Positions 28,280 through 36,274 of a stretch of DNA of 64,000 nt are shown piece after piece. Made by a program: the position numbers and the translations under genes. A model generated the notes under the pieces. The model was not told the DNA's origin and ran no database searches. It saw nothing but the letters and a program-made list of their open reading frames with translations. Source of the stretch: AV69 sp963742315. Lineage in GTDB: Bacteria; Verrucomicrobiota; Verrucomicrobiia; Chthoniobacterales; UBA10450. Each line of letters starts with the position of its first letter. Within the stretch, counting starts at the first letter, position 1. The stretch covers positions 744,001 through 808,000 of the forward strand of contig CAVULE010000003.1 in NCBI GenBank assembly GCA_963742315.1, read 5' to 3'.

Positions 28280-31195
28280 TTAGAGAGGTTTTGGGATAGG
28301 TGCTAATATCAATTCTTGGAAGCGCGGGTTGTGCCGGAGCGGATCGAACATTGGATCGAGCCGGAGTAGCGCAGGAGTAAGCGGCACGTTCGAAGCCAGC
28401 GGGCCAGCGTACGGGATCGAGAGTAGTTTGTGTAACGCGGCGATGGCGCGGTCGGGCTCCCCTAGTTGCGCCTCCACCCGGGCGAGGATCTCGATCGGAC
28501 CGGGGCCATCCACCGCGTCCTTCTCGATCGGGAGCTCTGCCATGGCCCGTTCCGACAGAGCCAATGCGGCGGCTTTGTCACCCAGGCCCGCATTGGTGAG
28601 CGCGAGATCGCCAATGAGGACATAATTTCCCGGCTGTTCTTTGAGGAACGATTCCAGTTCGCCGCGCGCCTGTCGCCAACTTTCCTGAGCGGCGGCAGAG
28701 TCGCCGGCGACTTCTTGCGCCCAGCCCAACCAAAAGCGCAGTTCGCCATTGACGTAACCCAGCGCGGGGTCAGGCTTGGCAAGTATTTCCTTTAGCCGAG
28801 AGATCATTTGTGCAGGGCGGCGCTCCAGGATCGCTTGGTAAACTTGTGTTCCCAAGGCGGTGGTTTCGTCGGCGTTCGGGTGGAGCGGAGCGAGAAGCGC
28901 TGAAGCACGCGGCAGGTCGCCCTCGGCTTGTGCAATAGCTGCCTTTTGCGCAAGGGTATCCACGTCGTCCGGTATAATATCGAGAACCTGATCAAGCTTT
29001 CGCAGCGCTTCGGGGAAGCGCCGCAGTATAATGGAGGATGCTGCGTGCGAGGCGAGTAGGTTAACGTTGCGCGGATCGAGCCGCTCGGCCTCGTTGAAGT
29101 AGGACTCGCTCCGCTCCCACTGGCCTCGCCGGCGCGCGACATAGGCCAGCGATTCAGGAATCTGGCTGCTATTCGGCAGGAACTGACGTGCTTGCTCAAA
29201 GTAACGCACCGCGGTGTCGTAATCTTTTAGACAGGCGTAGTGGTAATATCCCTTGGCCACTATGGCCTCTCCGAGGTTGGGCTGAAGAGTGAGTGCGGTT
29301 TCAGCTGCCTGCCGCGCCTCTTCGCGGAGGGCGACCGTTGGTTGAAGGTTCAGGGTGAGGTAGCCGAGCGCATCAACGTATGACAGCAACGCCCAACTGA
29401 GGGCGAAGTTAGGGTCCAACCGCACCGCTTCTTTGAGATATTTCTGTGCGCCAAGGGCGTCGGCAGGTGAGGGTCCCGTTTTCAGTGTATAAGCCAGCCC
29501 ACGCAGGTAGGCATCGTAAGCCTCAGGATTGTCTGTCGGTCTGGCGGCGATGACTTGCTCTTCCTGACCGCTGAGGTGCGCCCGCAACTGATCGGCAATG
29601 GCTTTGGCCACCTCACTCTCGACCGAAAAGATGTCGGTCAGTTTGCGATCAAAGGTCTCTGCCCAAAGATGTGAATCATTCGCGGCTCTGATCAATTGCA
29701 CATTGACGCGCACCTGATCATTTGTTTTCTGGACGCTACCTTCCAGGAGATTGGCGACGCCAAGTTGCTTCGCAATCTCAGAGAGATTTTGAGATGTGTC
29801 TTTATAACGCTGTGTGGACGTGCGCGAGATCACTTTGAGATCGGCGATCTTGGATAAGCGCGTCAGGATCTCATCCTGGATGCCGTCGGCAAAGTAGGCG
29901 TTAGATTTATCCTCGCTCAGGTTTTCGAAGGGCAGAACGGCGATGGATTTTTCATTTGGCGATGGCCCCGGAGCGACGAAGAAAAAAAAGTAGGCAAACG
30001 CTGCGGCCGCCAAGATCCCCGCCGCCAGGGTGAGTAAAACGCCCCGCTTGCGACCTTTGATTTTGCTGACGATAGATTCGCCACGTGCTTTGGTCTGCGG
30101 CGAGGAGCTTTCCGCTTCCAGTTCCCCCTTGAGATTGCGGAGGTCGGCGAGCATCTCCTTGATCGTCTGGTAACGTTCTTCACTGTTTTTGCGCAAAGCC
30201 TTTTGCAGAATGGATTCGAGTTTGAGCGGAACATCCGACAACACGCCGGATAAAGGTGGTAGCTCCGTCTTCAGGATGGAGGCGATGCAGTCGCTCGGCG
30301 TCTCGCCCCGGAACGGCGGGATCCCTCCAACCATCTCGTAGAGCACCACGCCCAGGCTCCAAATATCCGAGCGCGCGTCGACCTTCTGGCCGCGCGTCTG
30401 TTCCGGAGACATGTAATGCCCCGTGCCTAACACCAACCCCGGTCGCGTTTGCAGCACCGCCGTTGTTCCGGCCTCATAATGGTCCGATGCCGGCCTTTGC
30501 TCGGTCAGTTTGGCAATCCCGAAGTCGAGCACCTTCGCGTATCCGTCCGGGCGCAGCATGATGTTCTCCGGTTTGATGTCGCGGTGCACGACGCCAGTTT
30601 CGTGCGCGGCAGCCAGCGCGGAGGCCACTTGCACGGCAATTTCCAGCGCGGCGTGCAGATTCATCCTCCCGCACGCGAGCGACGCGCGCAGCGTCATGCC
30701 TTCGATGAACTCCGTCGCGATGAATTGCCGGTTTCCCTCCGCGCCGATCTCGTAAACCGTCAGAATGTTCGGATGATTTAAGGCCGAGGCACTCCGCGCC
30801 TCGGTTTTAAACCGGCCCAGTTGCGTATCGTCTGCCGTCAAGCGCTTTGGGAGAAGCTTGAGCGCGACTTTGCGTCCGAGTCGTTCGTCTCGCGCAAGAT
30901 AAACCTCACCCATTCCGCCGACGCCGATAAGCGATTCGATCCGGTAATGACCAATTAGTTCCCCCACCGATGCGCCGGCGTGATCATCCGTCAGAAGTTC
31001 GGGAGCGACGGCAAAGGCTGAAGACTCGAGAAAGTCACCCGATTTTTCGTCGGATTTGACGAGCCGCTCGACCTGTTTGCGCAAATCTCTGTCGCCCTTG
31101 CAGGCTTCCTCGAGAAACGCGATGCGCTCCTTTGGCCCTCGCGTCATCGCCTCGTCAAATAGGTCGGTGATCCGTTGCCACAGCTCGGGCTTCAT
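28280..31195 (-). CDS. Eukaryotic-type Ser/Thr protein kinase with TolB-like and TPR domains
   Basis: A 971-residue membrane kinase. The kinase domain starts near residue 83 with a glycine loop (IGVGGMGEVYLA), catalytic Lys (VALKLLPK), HRD (VVHRDIKPENIML) and DFG (VLDFGIAKL). A transmembrane helix (AAAAFAYFFFFVAPG) leads to a TolB-like region (KSIAVLPFENLSEDKS) and many TPR repeats to the C-terminus. The ATG at 31195 overlaps the stop of the upstream sigma factor (TGATG) and has GGAAGG upstream, so I prefer it to the longer frame from 31249. The pair suggests a kinase-controlled sigma factor. Confidence 0.88.
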   Translation of the reverse strand: MKPELWQRITDLFDEAMTRGPKERIAFLEEACKGDRDLRKQVERLVKSDEKSGDFLESSAFAVAPELLTDDHAGASVGELIGHYRIESLIGVGGMGEVYLARDERLGRKVALKLLPKRLTADDTQLGRFKTEARSASALNHPNILTVYEIGAEGNRQFIATEFIEGMTLRASLACGRMNLHAALEIAVQVASALAAAHETGVVHRDIKPENIMLRPDGYAKVLDFGIAKLTEQRPASDHYEAGTTAVLQTRPGLVLGTGHYMSPEQTRGQKVDARSDIWSLGVVLYEMVGGIPPFRGETPSDCIASILKTELPPLSGVLSDVPLKLESILQKALRKNSEERYQTIKEMLADLRNLKGELEAESSSPQTKARGESIVSKIKGRKRGVLLTLAAGILAAAAFAYFFFFVAPGPSPNEKSIAVLPFENLSEDKSNAYFADGIQDEILTRLSKIADLKVISRTSTQRYKDTSQNLSEIAKQLGVANLLEGSVQKTNDQVRVNVQLIRAANDSHLWAETFDRKLTDIFSVESEVAKAIADQLRAHLSGQEEQVIAARPTDNPEAYDAYLRGLAYTLKTGPSPADALGAQKYLKEAVRLDPNFALSWALLSYVDALGYLTLNLQPTVALREEARQAAETALTLQPNLGEAIVAKGYYHYACLKDYDTAVRYFEQARQFLPNSSQIPESLAYVARRRGQWERSESYFNEAERLDPRNVNLLASHAASSIILRRFPEALRKLDQVLDIIPDDVDTLAQKAAIAQAEGDLPRASALLAPLHPNADETTALGTQVYQAILERRPAQMISRLKEILAKPDPALGYVNGELRFWLGWAQEVAGDSAAAQESWRQARGELESFLKEQPGNYVLIGDLALTNAGLGDKAAALALSERAMAELPIEKDAVDGPGPIEILARVEAQLGEPDRAIAALHKLLSIPYAGPLASNVPLTPALLRLDPMFDPLRHNPRFQELILAPIPKPL

Positions 31196-31776
31196 CAACA
31201 TCCTTCCGTGGTCAGCTCTGCGTAGAGCCACGCTCTGGCCGCCCTCCAATCTCGCATCACCGTGTTGGGATGTACCTTAAGGACATCGGCAATCTCTTCT
31301 ACGGTCAGTCCGCCGAAGTAACGCATCTCGACGATCTCGCATCTGCGGCGATCAAACTCAGCCAGCTTTTCCATCGCTTCATCAAGCGCCAGCAGCTCCT
31401 CCGCCCGCTCTTCGGTGACCAAAGCCGTCTCGTCCAGAGTCACCCTTATCGCCCCGCCGCCGCGTTTGAGCGCGCGCCGTGCGCGCGCGTGATCGACCAT
31501 GATGCGCCGCATTAGTTGCGCGGCAACGGCCATAAAATGTGTGCGGTTTTGCCATGGCGGCTGTGTTTTGTCGGTAAGTTGTAGATAGGCCTCGTCGAGA
31601 AGCGCGGTCGTTTGCAGCGTATGCCCGGCGCGTTCCCGGCTCATATAATAATGCGCCAGCCGGTGTAATTCGGGCTGCACAAGCGGAATCAGCTTTTCGA
31701 GCGCTCCCTCGTCTCCGCCCCTCCACTCGCCGAGCAGTTGAGTGACCTCTTGTCGCGTGGAAGGGGGCGTCGTCAT
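31195..31776 (-). CDS. ECF-like sigma factor of the TIGR02999/Sig-70_X6 type
   Basis: A 193-residue sigma factor of the acidobacterial/planctomycetal type. Region 2 has LVQPELHRLAHYYMSRERAG followed by HTLQTTALLDEAYLQL; region 4 has RRRCEIVEMRYFGGLTVEEI followed by ADVLKVHPNTVMRDWRAARA. These factors usually have no anti-sigma protein and are often encoded next to Ser/Thr kinases, as here: its stop overlaps the kinase start by one base. The open frame extends to 31797, but MTTPPSTRQEV is the better start. Unrelated in lineage to the two ECF factors A and B on the other strand. Confidence 0.85.
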   Translation of the reverse strand: MTTPPSTRQEVTQLLGEWRGGDEGALEKLIPLVQPELHRLAHYYMSRERAGHTLQTTALLDEAYLQLTDKTQPPWQNRTHFMAVAAQLMRRIMVDHARARRALKRGGGAIRVTLDETALVTEERAEELLALDEAMEKLAEFDRRRCEIVEMRYFGGLTVEEIADVLKVHPNTVMRDWRAARAWLYAELTTEGC

Positions 31777-32128
31777 ACAGCCTGCTCGACGTCGCAAATT
31801 CTAACACGATCGAGGGATTTTTGCAGCCTGACGGCTTCTTTAGAATATCTCGCGCAGTCGTGGTGGGTTCTAAGCGGGATTTCCGCTTTAGGAGGTAGAA
31901 GCACATTCATGCCAGCAGGAAAAAACAGACGCACCGGACAGATGTCACAACCTGAAAAGGGAAAATATGAGAACAACTGATTTGATCAAAGAGTCCTTTA
32001 ACCACTCGTCTTGGCGAGGCGGTTTTCTTCAAAATGCTTCCGAGCCGGAAAATTTCGAATCGGACCCCGAAGATTGCGAAGTTCGTCGTAATTAGCGCGA
32101 AGAAAGCCACGCTGAAAAAGAGGACTTA
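31777..32128. other. Leader of sigma factor B, with decayed N-terminal extension
   Basis: No intact gene. A hairpin AAGCGG-N5-CCGCTT stands at 31872-31888. From about 32035 the DNA is homologous to the 5' extension of sigma factor A (TTTCGAATCG...AAGATTG...), but one base is added and a stop follows. No GGAATA-N16-GT motif was found here. Confidence 0.5.
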
Positions 32129-32629
32129 ATGTCTTTTGAAGCGCTGATGCTGCCTCATCTTGATGCAGCGTACAATTTAGCCAAATGGTTGCTCCGCAAC
32201 GAACAGGATGCGCAGGATGTGGTTCAGGAGGCATATCTTCGAGCGTTCAAATCGTTCAGTGGATTCCATGGTTCCAATGGCCGCGCCTGGTTGTTGACGA
32301 TTGTGCGAAATACCTCCTACACGTTGTTCAAAAAGAATCGGGCGGTTGATTTCACGACAACTTTTGACGAGGAAATACACGCGCCCGGCTACGATTCTGT
32401 GAGTCCCGCGACGATTCTGGAGCAAAGTGAAGACGCGGAACTGATTAGAGAAGCAATGGATGAATTGCCCGCTGAATTTCGTGAGATCCTGGTGCTGCGA
32501 CACCAGGAAGGTCTCTCCTACAAGGAAATAGCCGACATCGCGCAAATTCCCCCGGGCACCGTTATGTCGCGGCTGGCCCGCGCCCGGGCTAAGCTTAAGG
32601 AATATTTAGCGGCTCGGATGAGTACGTAG
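32129..32629 (+). CDS. ECF RNA polymerase sigma factor (copy B)
   Basis: A 166-residue paralogue of the sigma factor at 26590. Most of regions 2 and 4 is identical (NEQDAQDVVQEAYLRAF; HQEGLSYKEIADIAQIP), so it likely recognises the same or a closely related promoter. AAGAGG upstream of the ATG is a good ribosome site. Unlike copy A it is not followed by an intact anti-sigma gene, only a short remnant. If expressed it may act without that control. It stands immediately before the cupredoxin modules B and C. Confidence 0.88.
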   Translation: MSFEALMLPHLDAAYNLAKWLLRNEQDAQDVVQEAYLRAFKSFSGFHGSNGRAWLLTIVRNTSYTLFKKNRAVDFTTTFDEEIHAPGYDSVSPATILEQSEDAELIREAMDELPAEFREILVLRHQEGLSYKEIADIAQIPPGTVMSRLARARAKLKEYLAARMST

Positions 32630-32635
32630 ATATAA

Positions 32636-32740
32636 GATGACCTGCCAAGACTCGGGCTTGAACTACTGGGCTGTTTCCGACGGTAACGAAAGAGTTGCGA
32701 GAGTTTAAGTAGCTTTTCGAACAACAACCTGTGCCCTATT
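32636..32740 (+). pseudogene. Anti-sigma factor remnant (internal deletion)
   Basis: ATGACCTGCCAA at 32636 matches the first codons of the copy A anti-sigma gene (MNCEE). It is joined directly to its last ~30 codons: DSGLNYWAVSDGN here against DSDFNYWAVSDVN there; the next part, in another frame, reads LREFK-stop-LFEQQ against LQTFKNKFEEQ. About 720 bases encoding the zinc finger, membrane helix and most of the sensor domain are gone. Confidence 0.8.
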
Positions 32741-32822
32741 GAGTTCGATTGGGCACTCGATCTGAGTATAGGATGCTAGTTCGCTAACGACGAACTACAA
32801 TCTCCGCGTTGCGTCTTCTCTC

Positions 32823-32851
32823 TGGTGACGCGTAATTTTTCTGCGTCACCA
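32823..32851 (+). promoter_or_regulatory. Conserved palindrome upstream of promoter B
   Basis: Perfect 9-base arms TGGTGACGC (32823-32831) and GCGTCACCA (32843-32851). It stands 57 bases before GGAATA, the same offset as the copy at 19497-19535. The two differ by a paired base change in the arms and in loop length, so the symmetry, not just the sequence, is kept. Confidence 0.55.
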
Positions 32852-32908
32852 AACCCCAAGGCGGACCGTCAGGCCAGCCTCTTTTTTTCAACAAGGTCTC
32901 TCCGCCAC

Positions 32909-32938
32909 GGAATATTGCGGCAAGAAAACGGTATGGAT
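32909..32938 (+). promoter_or_regulatory. Candidate ECF promoter B
   Basis: GGAATA (32909-32914), 16 bases, GTATGGAT (32931-32938). Identical core elements to promoter A, with different spacer sequence. Confidence 0.65.
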
Positions 32939-33000
32939 TGTTGAAAGCAATTTTATCCATCACCGAATCACTGAAACCAAAGCGCCGAAAGACCCACATT

Positions 33001-33429
33001 ATGAGAATCTCGCCCGCTTATTATCGACGATCGGCTACCAAGTGCGTGACCGTACTCACTCCGTTTCTGCGACACTTGAATACAGGCACGCTGGCGATCT
33101 TCCTGTTCGTTGCACTGGCTTTTCTTACTAACATCCGGGGCCGGGAAGTCGAAGCTAAAGGCTCAATTCCCGAAGTGGGCAAAAATGAGATTGCCATCGC
33201 AAACTTCAGCTTCTCACCCAAAATGTTCACCGTCCCGGCCGGCGGAACGGTGACCTGGGTTAACCACGATAAGGTGCCGCACGTTATCTCAAGCACCGAC
33301 AATCAGTTTGAGAAATCGACACTATTGCGGCAGGGCAGAGCTTTTCTAACACCCTGTCCACTGGAGGAGCTTACTCTTACTTCTGTTCTATTTACCCCCC
33401 GGGATGACAGGAAGAATCATCGTCAAGTA
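33001..33429 (+). pseudogene. Exported cupredoxin, module B, frameshifted
   Basis: A paralogue of the cupredoxin at 19682 (shared ATKCVTVL..F.R.LNTGTLA and F.V.A..WVNHDKVPHVI). After STDNQFEKSTLLRQG a missing base near 33335 throws the frame. The other frame still reads SFSNTLSTGGAYSYFCSIYP, including the copper Cys, and a second shift near 33397 restores MTGRIIVK-stop at 33429. The His before YP-RM is replaced by Tyr (CSIYP), so one copper ligand is also lost. A decayed copy. The open frame as it stands runs to 33453. Confidence 0.8.
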
Positions 33430-33449
33430 AACGTTCAACCATATCACAC

Positions 33450-34007
33450 ATGAAATCTTCATTTCGTTCACCTCGCTCAGCTTATTTGAAATCCATGCTT
33501 TTGATTGTTCAGTTGGCCTTCTGCTTTGGCGGTCCAATTTCAGTCCAAGCGGGTCAAAGAGATTCCTCTACCGGACCTATCCAACCAGAGTTGAACGACC
33601 AAGCCGAATTACGCCAGGGCTATCTCCTGGTTTATTCGGCTACAGATCGATTCGATGACGGAGGCACGTTCTATTACCCCCACAGCTCCTACTCCATCTA
33701 CACGACCGAGGGGAAGCTCTTTAAGAATGTAGAAAACCACATTTCACGGAGCGACGAAATTCCCGCGCTTGTGACACTGCCGGCAGGATCTTATACGATT
33801 CTGCTTCGATCGGAGAACCGCGGCTACATTCGCCTGCCCATTGTCATCACCGCAGGGCGGCGAACGATTCTCGATCCGGATGAGGCTCAAACGGACTTAC
33901 AGCAGCGGTTCGCTCAACCCAAGGACCCGCGGCGCGTGGCGAAAACAGGCACCCCACGAGCTCAAGTTTCCTTCGCAAACTATTCAATCTCACGAAAACT
34001 CGGATGA
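33450..34007 (+). CDS. Small secreted protein of unrecognised family, copy B
   Basis: 185 residues with a signal peptide (to VQAGQ). The core matches copies A and C: GYLLVYSATDRF, YYPHSSYSIYTTEGKLFKNV, DEIPALVTLPAGSYTILLRS, ENRGYIRLPIVITAGRRTIL. About 30 extra residues at the C-terminus (from LQQRF) are unique and basic. Function unknown. Its TGA overlaps the next ATG (ATGA), so it is coupled to the small protein at 34004. Confidence 0.75.
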   Translation: MKSSFRSPRSAYLKSMLLIVQLAFCFGGPISVQAGQRDSSTGPIQPELNDQAELRQGYLLVYSATDRFDDGGTFYYPHSSYSIYTTEGKLFKNVENHISRSDEIPALVTLPAGSYTILLRSENRGYIRLPIVITAGRRTILDPDEAQTDLQQRFAQPKDPRRVAKTGTPRAQVSFANYSISRKLG

Positions 34008-34321
34008 ACTCCGAAGCGCGACATGAATTTGACGTAAAGTACGAGAATCGCGTCCAGAAGATCCGCGAAGCGGCCGCCGCCGCACTAAGACAATTAGATC
34101 AATTGCGTTCCGGCACGATTGCGCCGCAAGCGCTCGATGCTCAGGTCGCGCGCATTGCACAAGAGAACCTGCGCCGTTACGGGTGCGATCTTATTGTTCA
34201 CCGAACGGCTGATGGGGCAACGCGATTCCTGATCGAAGTCCAGAGCACTGGGAGAAGATACGATTTAATCAAAAGCTTCTTCCATCGTCATGATGGATTG
34301 ATACCAAAAGCCGAGGCCTGA
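34004..34321 (+). CDS. Small soluble protein, third gene of module B
   Basis: 105 residues, hydrophilic, mostly helical, without signal peptide (MNSEARHEFDVKYENRVQKI). It resembles the 106-residue protein at 35572 in position, length, the MN(S/A)E start, the central QVARIAQ/KVARIAY element and the C-terminal (I/V)K.FF....GL.P..E pattern. No known family recognised. Coupled to the preceding secreted-protein gene by a 4-base overlap. Confidence 0.6.
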   Translation: MNSEARHEFDVKYENRVQKIREAAAAALRQLDQLRSGTIAPQALDAQVARIAQENLRRYGCDLIVHRTADGATRFLIEVQSTGRRYDLIKSFFHRHDGLIPKAEA

Positions 34322-34549
34322 TTTAGTGTTCTGGACCTTGAAGTCACGCCGTCGCAACCGGTAGAAAAGATCCTTGCTGGGCCCACTAGCTGCGGTCACC
34401 AACTTCGCAGCGGGATAAGTAGTCGTTTTCTCTAGAAGTAACTCGGATCCTGAACGGTGGATCCTACGCATCCGCACACAATGTTGCGTTGAGGTGTGCC
34501 AGGGGTCTTCCGGCTGTTTTGTCTTGCCAAGCACCGTCCTCACAGAATG

Positions 34550-34579
34550 GGAATATTAGCTAATCAGAGTGGTATAAAT
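34550..34579 (+). promoter_or_regulatory. Candidate ECF promoter C
   Basis: GGAATA (34550-34555), 16 bases, GTATAAAT (34572-34579), about 20 bases before the start codon of the module C cupredoxin. The palindrome seen upstream of promoters A and B is not present here. Confidence 0.65.
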
Positions 34580-34599
34580 AACTGAAGGCACTTTTACCG

Positions 34600-35091
34600 A
34601 TGACATCATCACCAACATCAAGTCCTGGAAGGATGGATCTCATGTTCGGTTCTCTCCTTCCCCATCGGAAAGACACAGCCAGGCGCGTATCCGTACTCTA
34701 CCCGCTTCTAAAACATTTGAATACAGGCACTCTAGCGTTTGCGATGTTTGTCGCTGTAGCGCTTTTGAGTAGCACGCACGGCAAAGACTCTGAAACAAGA
34801 GCGTCAGCTCGCGTCATAAATACCGAAGTTGCTATCGACAACTTCAGTTCCTCCACAAAGACCTTAACGCTGCCAGCCCGCGCAAGGGTCGCCTGGACCA
34901 ACAACGATAACGTGCCCCATGTGGTCGCGAGTGCAGACAATCAGTTCCAGACATCGGCCGGCTTGAAGTCTGGCCAGAGCTTTTCCCACACCTTCGTGAC
35001 AACGGGAAGCTACTCTTACTTCTGTTCCATTCACCCGCGGCTGAAAGCAAAATCATCGTCAAGTAAACATCAGCCCACACCAACTACATGA
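34600..35091 (+). CDS. Exported cupredoxin-like protein, module C, altered copper site
   Basis: 163 residues, paralogue of the cupredoxins at 19682 and 33001. Export segment HLNTGTLAFAMFVAVALLSS; fold VAIDNFSSSTKTLTLPARARVAW. Copper ligands His (VPHVVAS), Cys and His (YFCSIHPR) are kept, but the axial Met is Leu (HPRLKA). A missing base just after replaces the usual KIIVK-stop ending with a short Ser/Lys/Pro tail. The changed frame ends by overlapping the next ATG (ATGA). It may still fold and bind copper with a different potential, or be in early decay. Confidence 0.7.
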   Translation: MTSSPTSSPGRMDLMFGSLLPHRKDTARRVSVLYPLLKHLNTGTLAFAMFVAVALLSSTHGKDSETRASARVINTEVAIDNFSSSTKTLTLPARARVAWTNNDNVPHVVASADNQFQTSAGLKSGQSFSHTFVTTGSYSYFCSIHPRLKAKSSSSKHQPTPTT

Positions 35092-35558
35092 AATCATCGC
35101 GTGGCACCTCGTTTTTGAAGGCGACGTTACTAATCGTTTTATTCGCTTGGTGCCTAAGTGGACCGACCAGCGCACAAGCTGGAGGTAAAGATCAGTTCTC
35201 TCCCAGTCCGGTACGACCTGGGAATTTGGATTATCGAACTGAGTTACCACAAGGATATCTCAAGGTTTATTCTGCTATCGATCGATTCAAGGATGGCGAC
35301 GCGTGGTACTTTCCGCACAGCTCTTACGCCATCTACACGATCGACGGGAAGCTATACGAGAATGTGAGAAACCACAGTTCCGCGGACGATGAAGTTCCCG
35401 AGGTCGTAGCCTTGCCTGTTGGAACCTACACCGTTGTAGCTCGGGCGGAGCGAGGCGGATACGCCAGCATGCTCGTTGTCATCAAGGAAGGTGAGCAGGT
35501 AGTCCTCGACTCGGATCTCTGGGAGACGAAAACGCAAAGGAGCTTAGTACACAACTGA
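35088..35558 (+). CDS. Small secreted protein of unrecognised family, copy C
   Basis: 156 residues with a signal peptide (to AQAGG). Same core as copies A and B: GYLKVYSAIDRF, YFPHSSYAIYTIDGKLYENV, DEVPEVVALPVGTYTVVARA, VVIKEGEQVVLDSD. The family is defined here by three copies always following a cupredoxin gene; I recognise no homologue of known function. Confidence 0.72.
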   Translation: MKSSRGTSFLKATLLIVLFAWCLSGPTSAQAGGKDQFSPSPVRPGNLDYRTELPQGYLKVYSAIDRFKDGDAWYFPHSSYAIYTIDGKLYENVRNHSSADDEVPEVVALPVGTYTVVARAERGGYASMLVVIKEGEQVVLDSDLWETKTQRSLVHN

Positions 35559-35571
35559 CGAATAGCGATCT

Positions 35572-35892
35572 ATGAACGCGGAAAAGAGTGAGAATGCTTC
35601 AGATGGTAGCAACGGCCGTACTCCAAAAATCCGAGTGACGGCTGCAGGTACATTAAAGGAATCAGGCCAACTACGTTCAACCGATCCTGTCAGCCCGGAA
35701 GCGCGCAACCTTAAGGTCGCCCGGATCGCTTACAAACCGTTGCAAACGGAGGAACACGATCTGGCTATTCAGCGCAGGCGAGATGACTTAGCCCGCCTGC
35801 TTATCAAGATCCGGAGAGGCGAGGCCGGATACGCTCAAGTTAAAAAGTTTTTCGATGAAAATCAGGGATTGCCTCCAGAAACAGAGGGCTGA
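35572..35892 (+). CDS. Small soluble protein, third gene of module C
   Basis: 106 residues, highly charged, no signal peptide (MNAEKSENASDGSNGRTPKI). Resembles the protein at 34004 in position and in the ends of the sequence. Fourteen bases after the secreted-protein gene, so in the same operon. No family recognised. Confidence 0.6.
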   Translation: MNAEKSENASDGSNGRTPKIRVTAAGTLKESGQLRSTDPVSPEARNLKVARIAYKPLQTEEHDLAIQRRRDDLARLLIKIRRGEAGYAQVKKFFDENQGLPPETEG

Positions 35893-35895
35893 CTT

Positions 35896-36144
35896 ATGAC
35901 CCTCGATCTTATAGGAAAAAAGGTCATTGTAATTAACGAGAAACATTCTATCGGACGCGCCATTGCGGAAGCAGTGGCGCGTGAAGGAGGCGACGTAGTG
36001 ATTTGGCTGCGAAAGCGCGATGATGAGCTGAACGAAGCGAAAGTATTGTCAACAACACAGCTGAAAGTCCTACCGCAGCAGCGCAATGGAGCAGCGCCAA
36101 TCTCGCTCTGGCGCCAAGCGATGGCCCTTAAATCTTACTGGTGA
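35896..36144 (+). pseudogene. Truncated short-chain dehydrogenase (SDR) N-terminus
   Basis: The 82-residue frame starts MTLDLIGKKVIVINEKHSIG and continues RAIAEAVAREGGDVVIWLRK, the first beta-alpha-beta unit of an SDR Rossmann fold (the usual TGxxxGIG is degenerate). The catalytic part is missing after about 50 residues and the remainder is unrelated. A remnant at the end of module C. Confidence 0.6.
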
Positions 36145-36187
36145 TCCAGTTGGATAACGCCAAAACCTCACGTCTCAAAGATTTTTC

Positions 36188-36217
36188 GGAATAAAAACGA
36201 ATCGGATCGGTTAGGAA
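36188..36217 (+). promoter_or_regulatory. Candidate ECF promoter of the ferritin-like gene
   Basis: GGAATA (36188-36193), 16 bases, GTTAGGAA (36210-36217), about 57 bases before the ATG at 36275. Confidence 0.6.
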
Positions 36218-36274
36218 AGGGCGAGAGGCAGTCCGCCAAAGCACGTAAACAAACCAAAATAAAACCCCTATACC

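Noticed and set aside
31838..31880. Possible ECF-type promoter before sigma factor B (AGAATA near 31842)
   Set aside because: The first G is changed and no GT lies at 16 bases; the match is no better than chance.
34265..34543. 92-residue minus-strand open frame in the gap before module C
   Set aside because: No recognisable domain, no ribosome site, and it runs antisense over the end of the gene at 34004.
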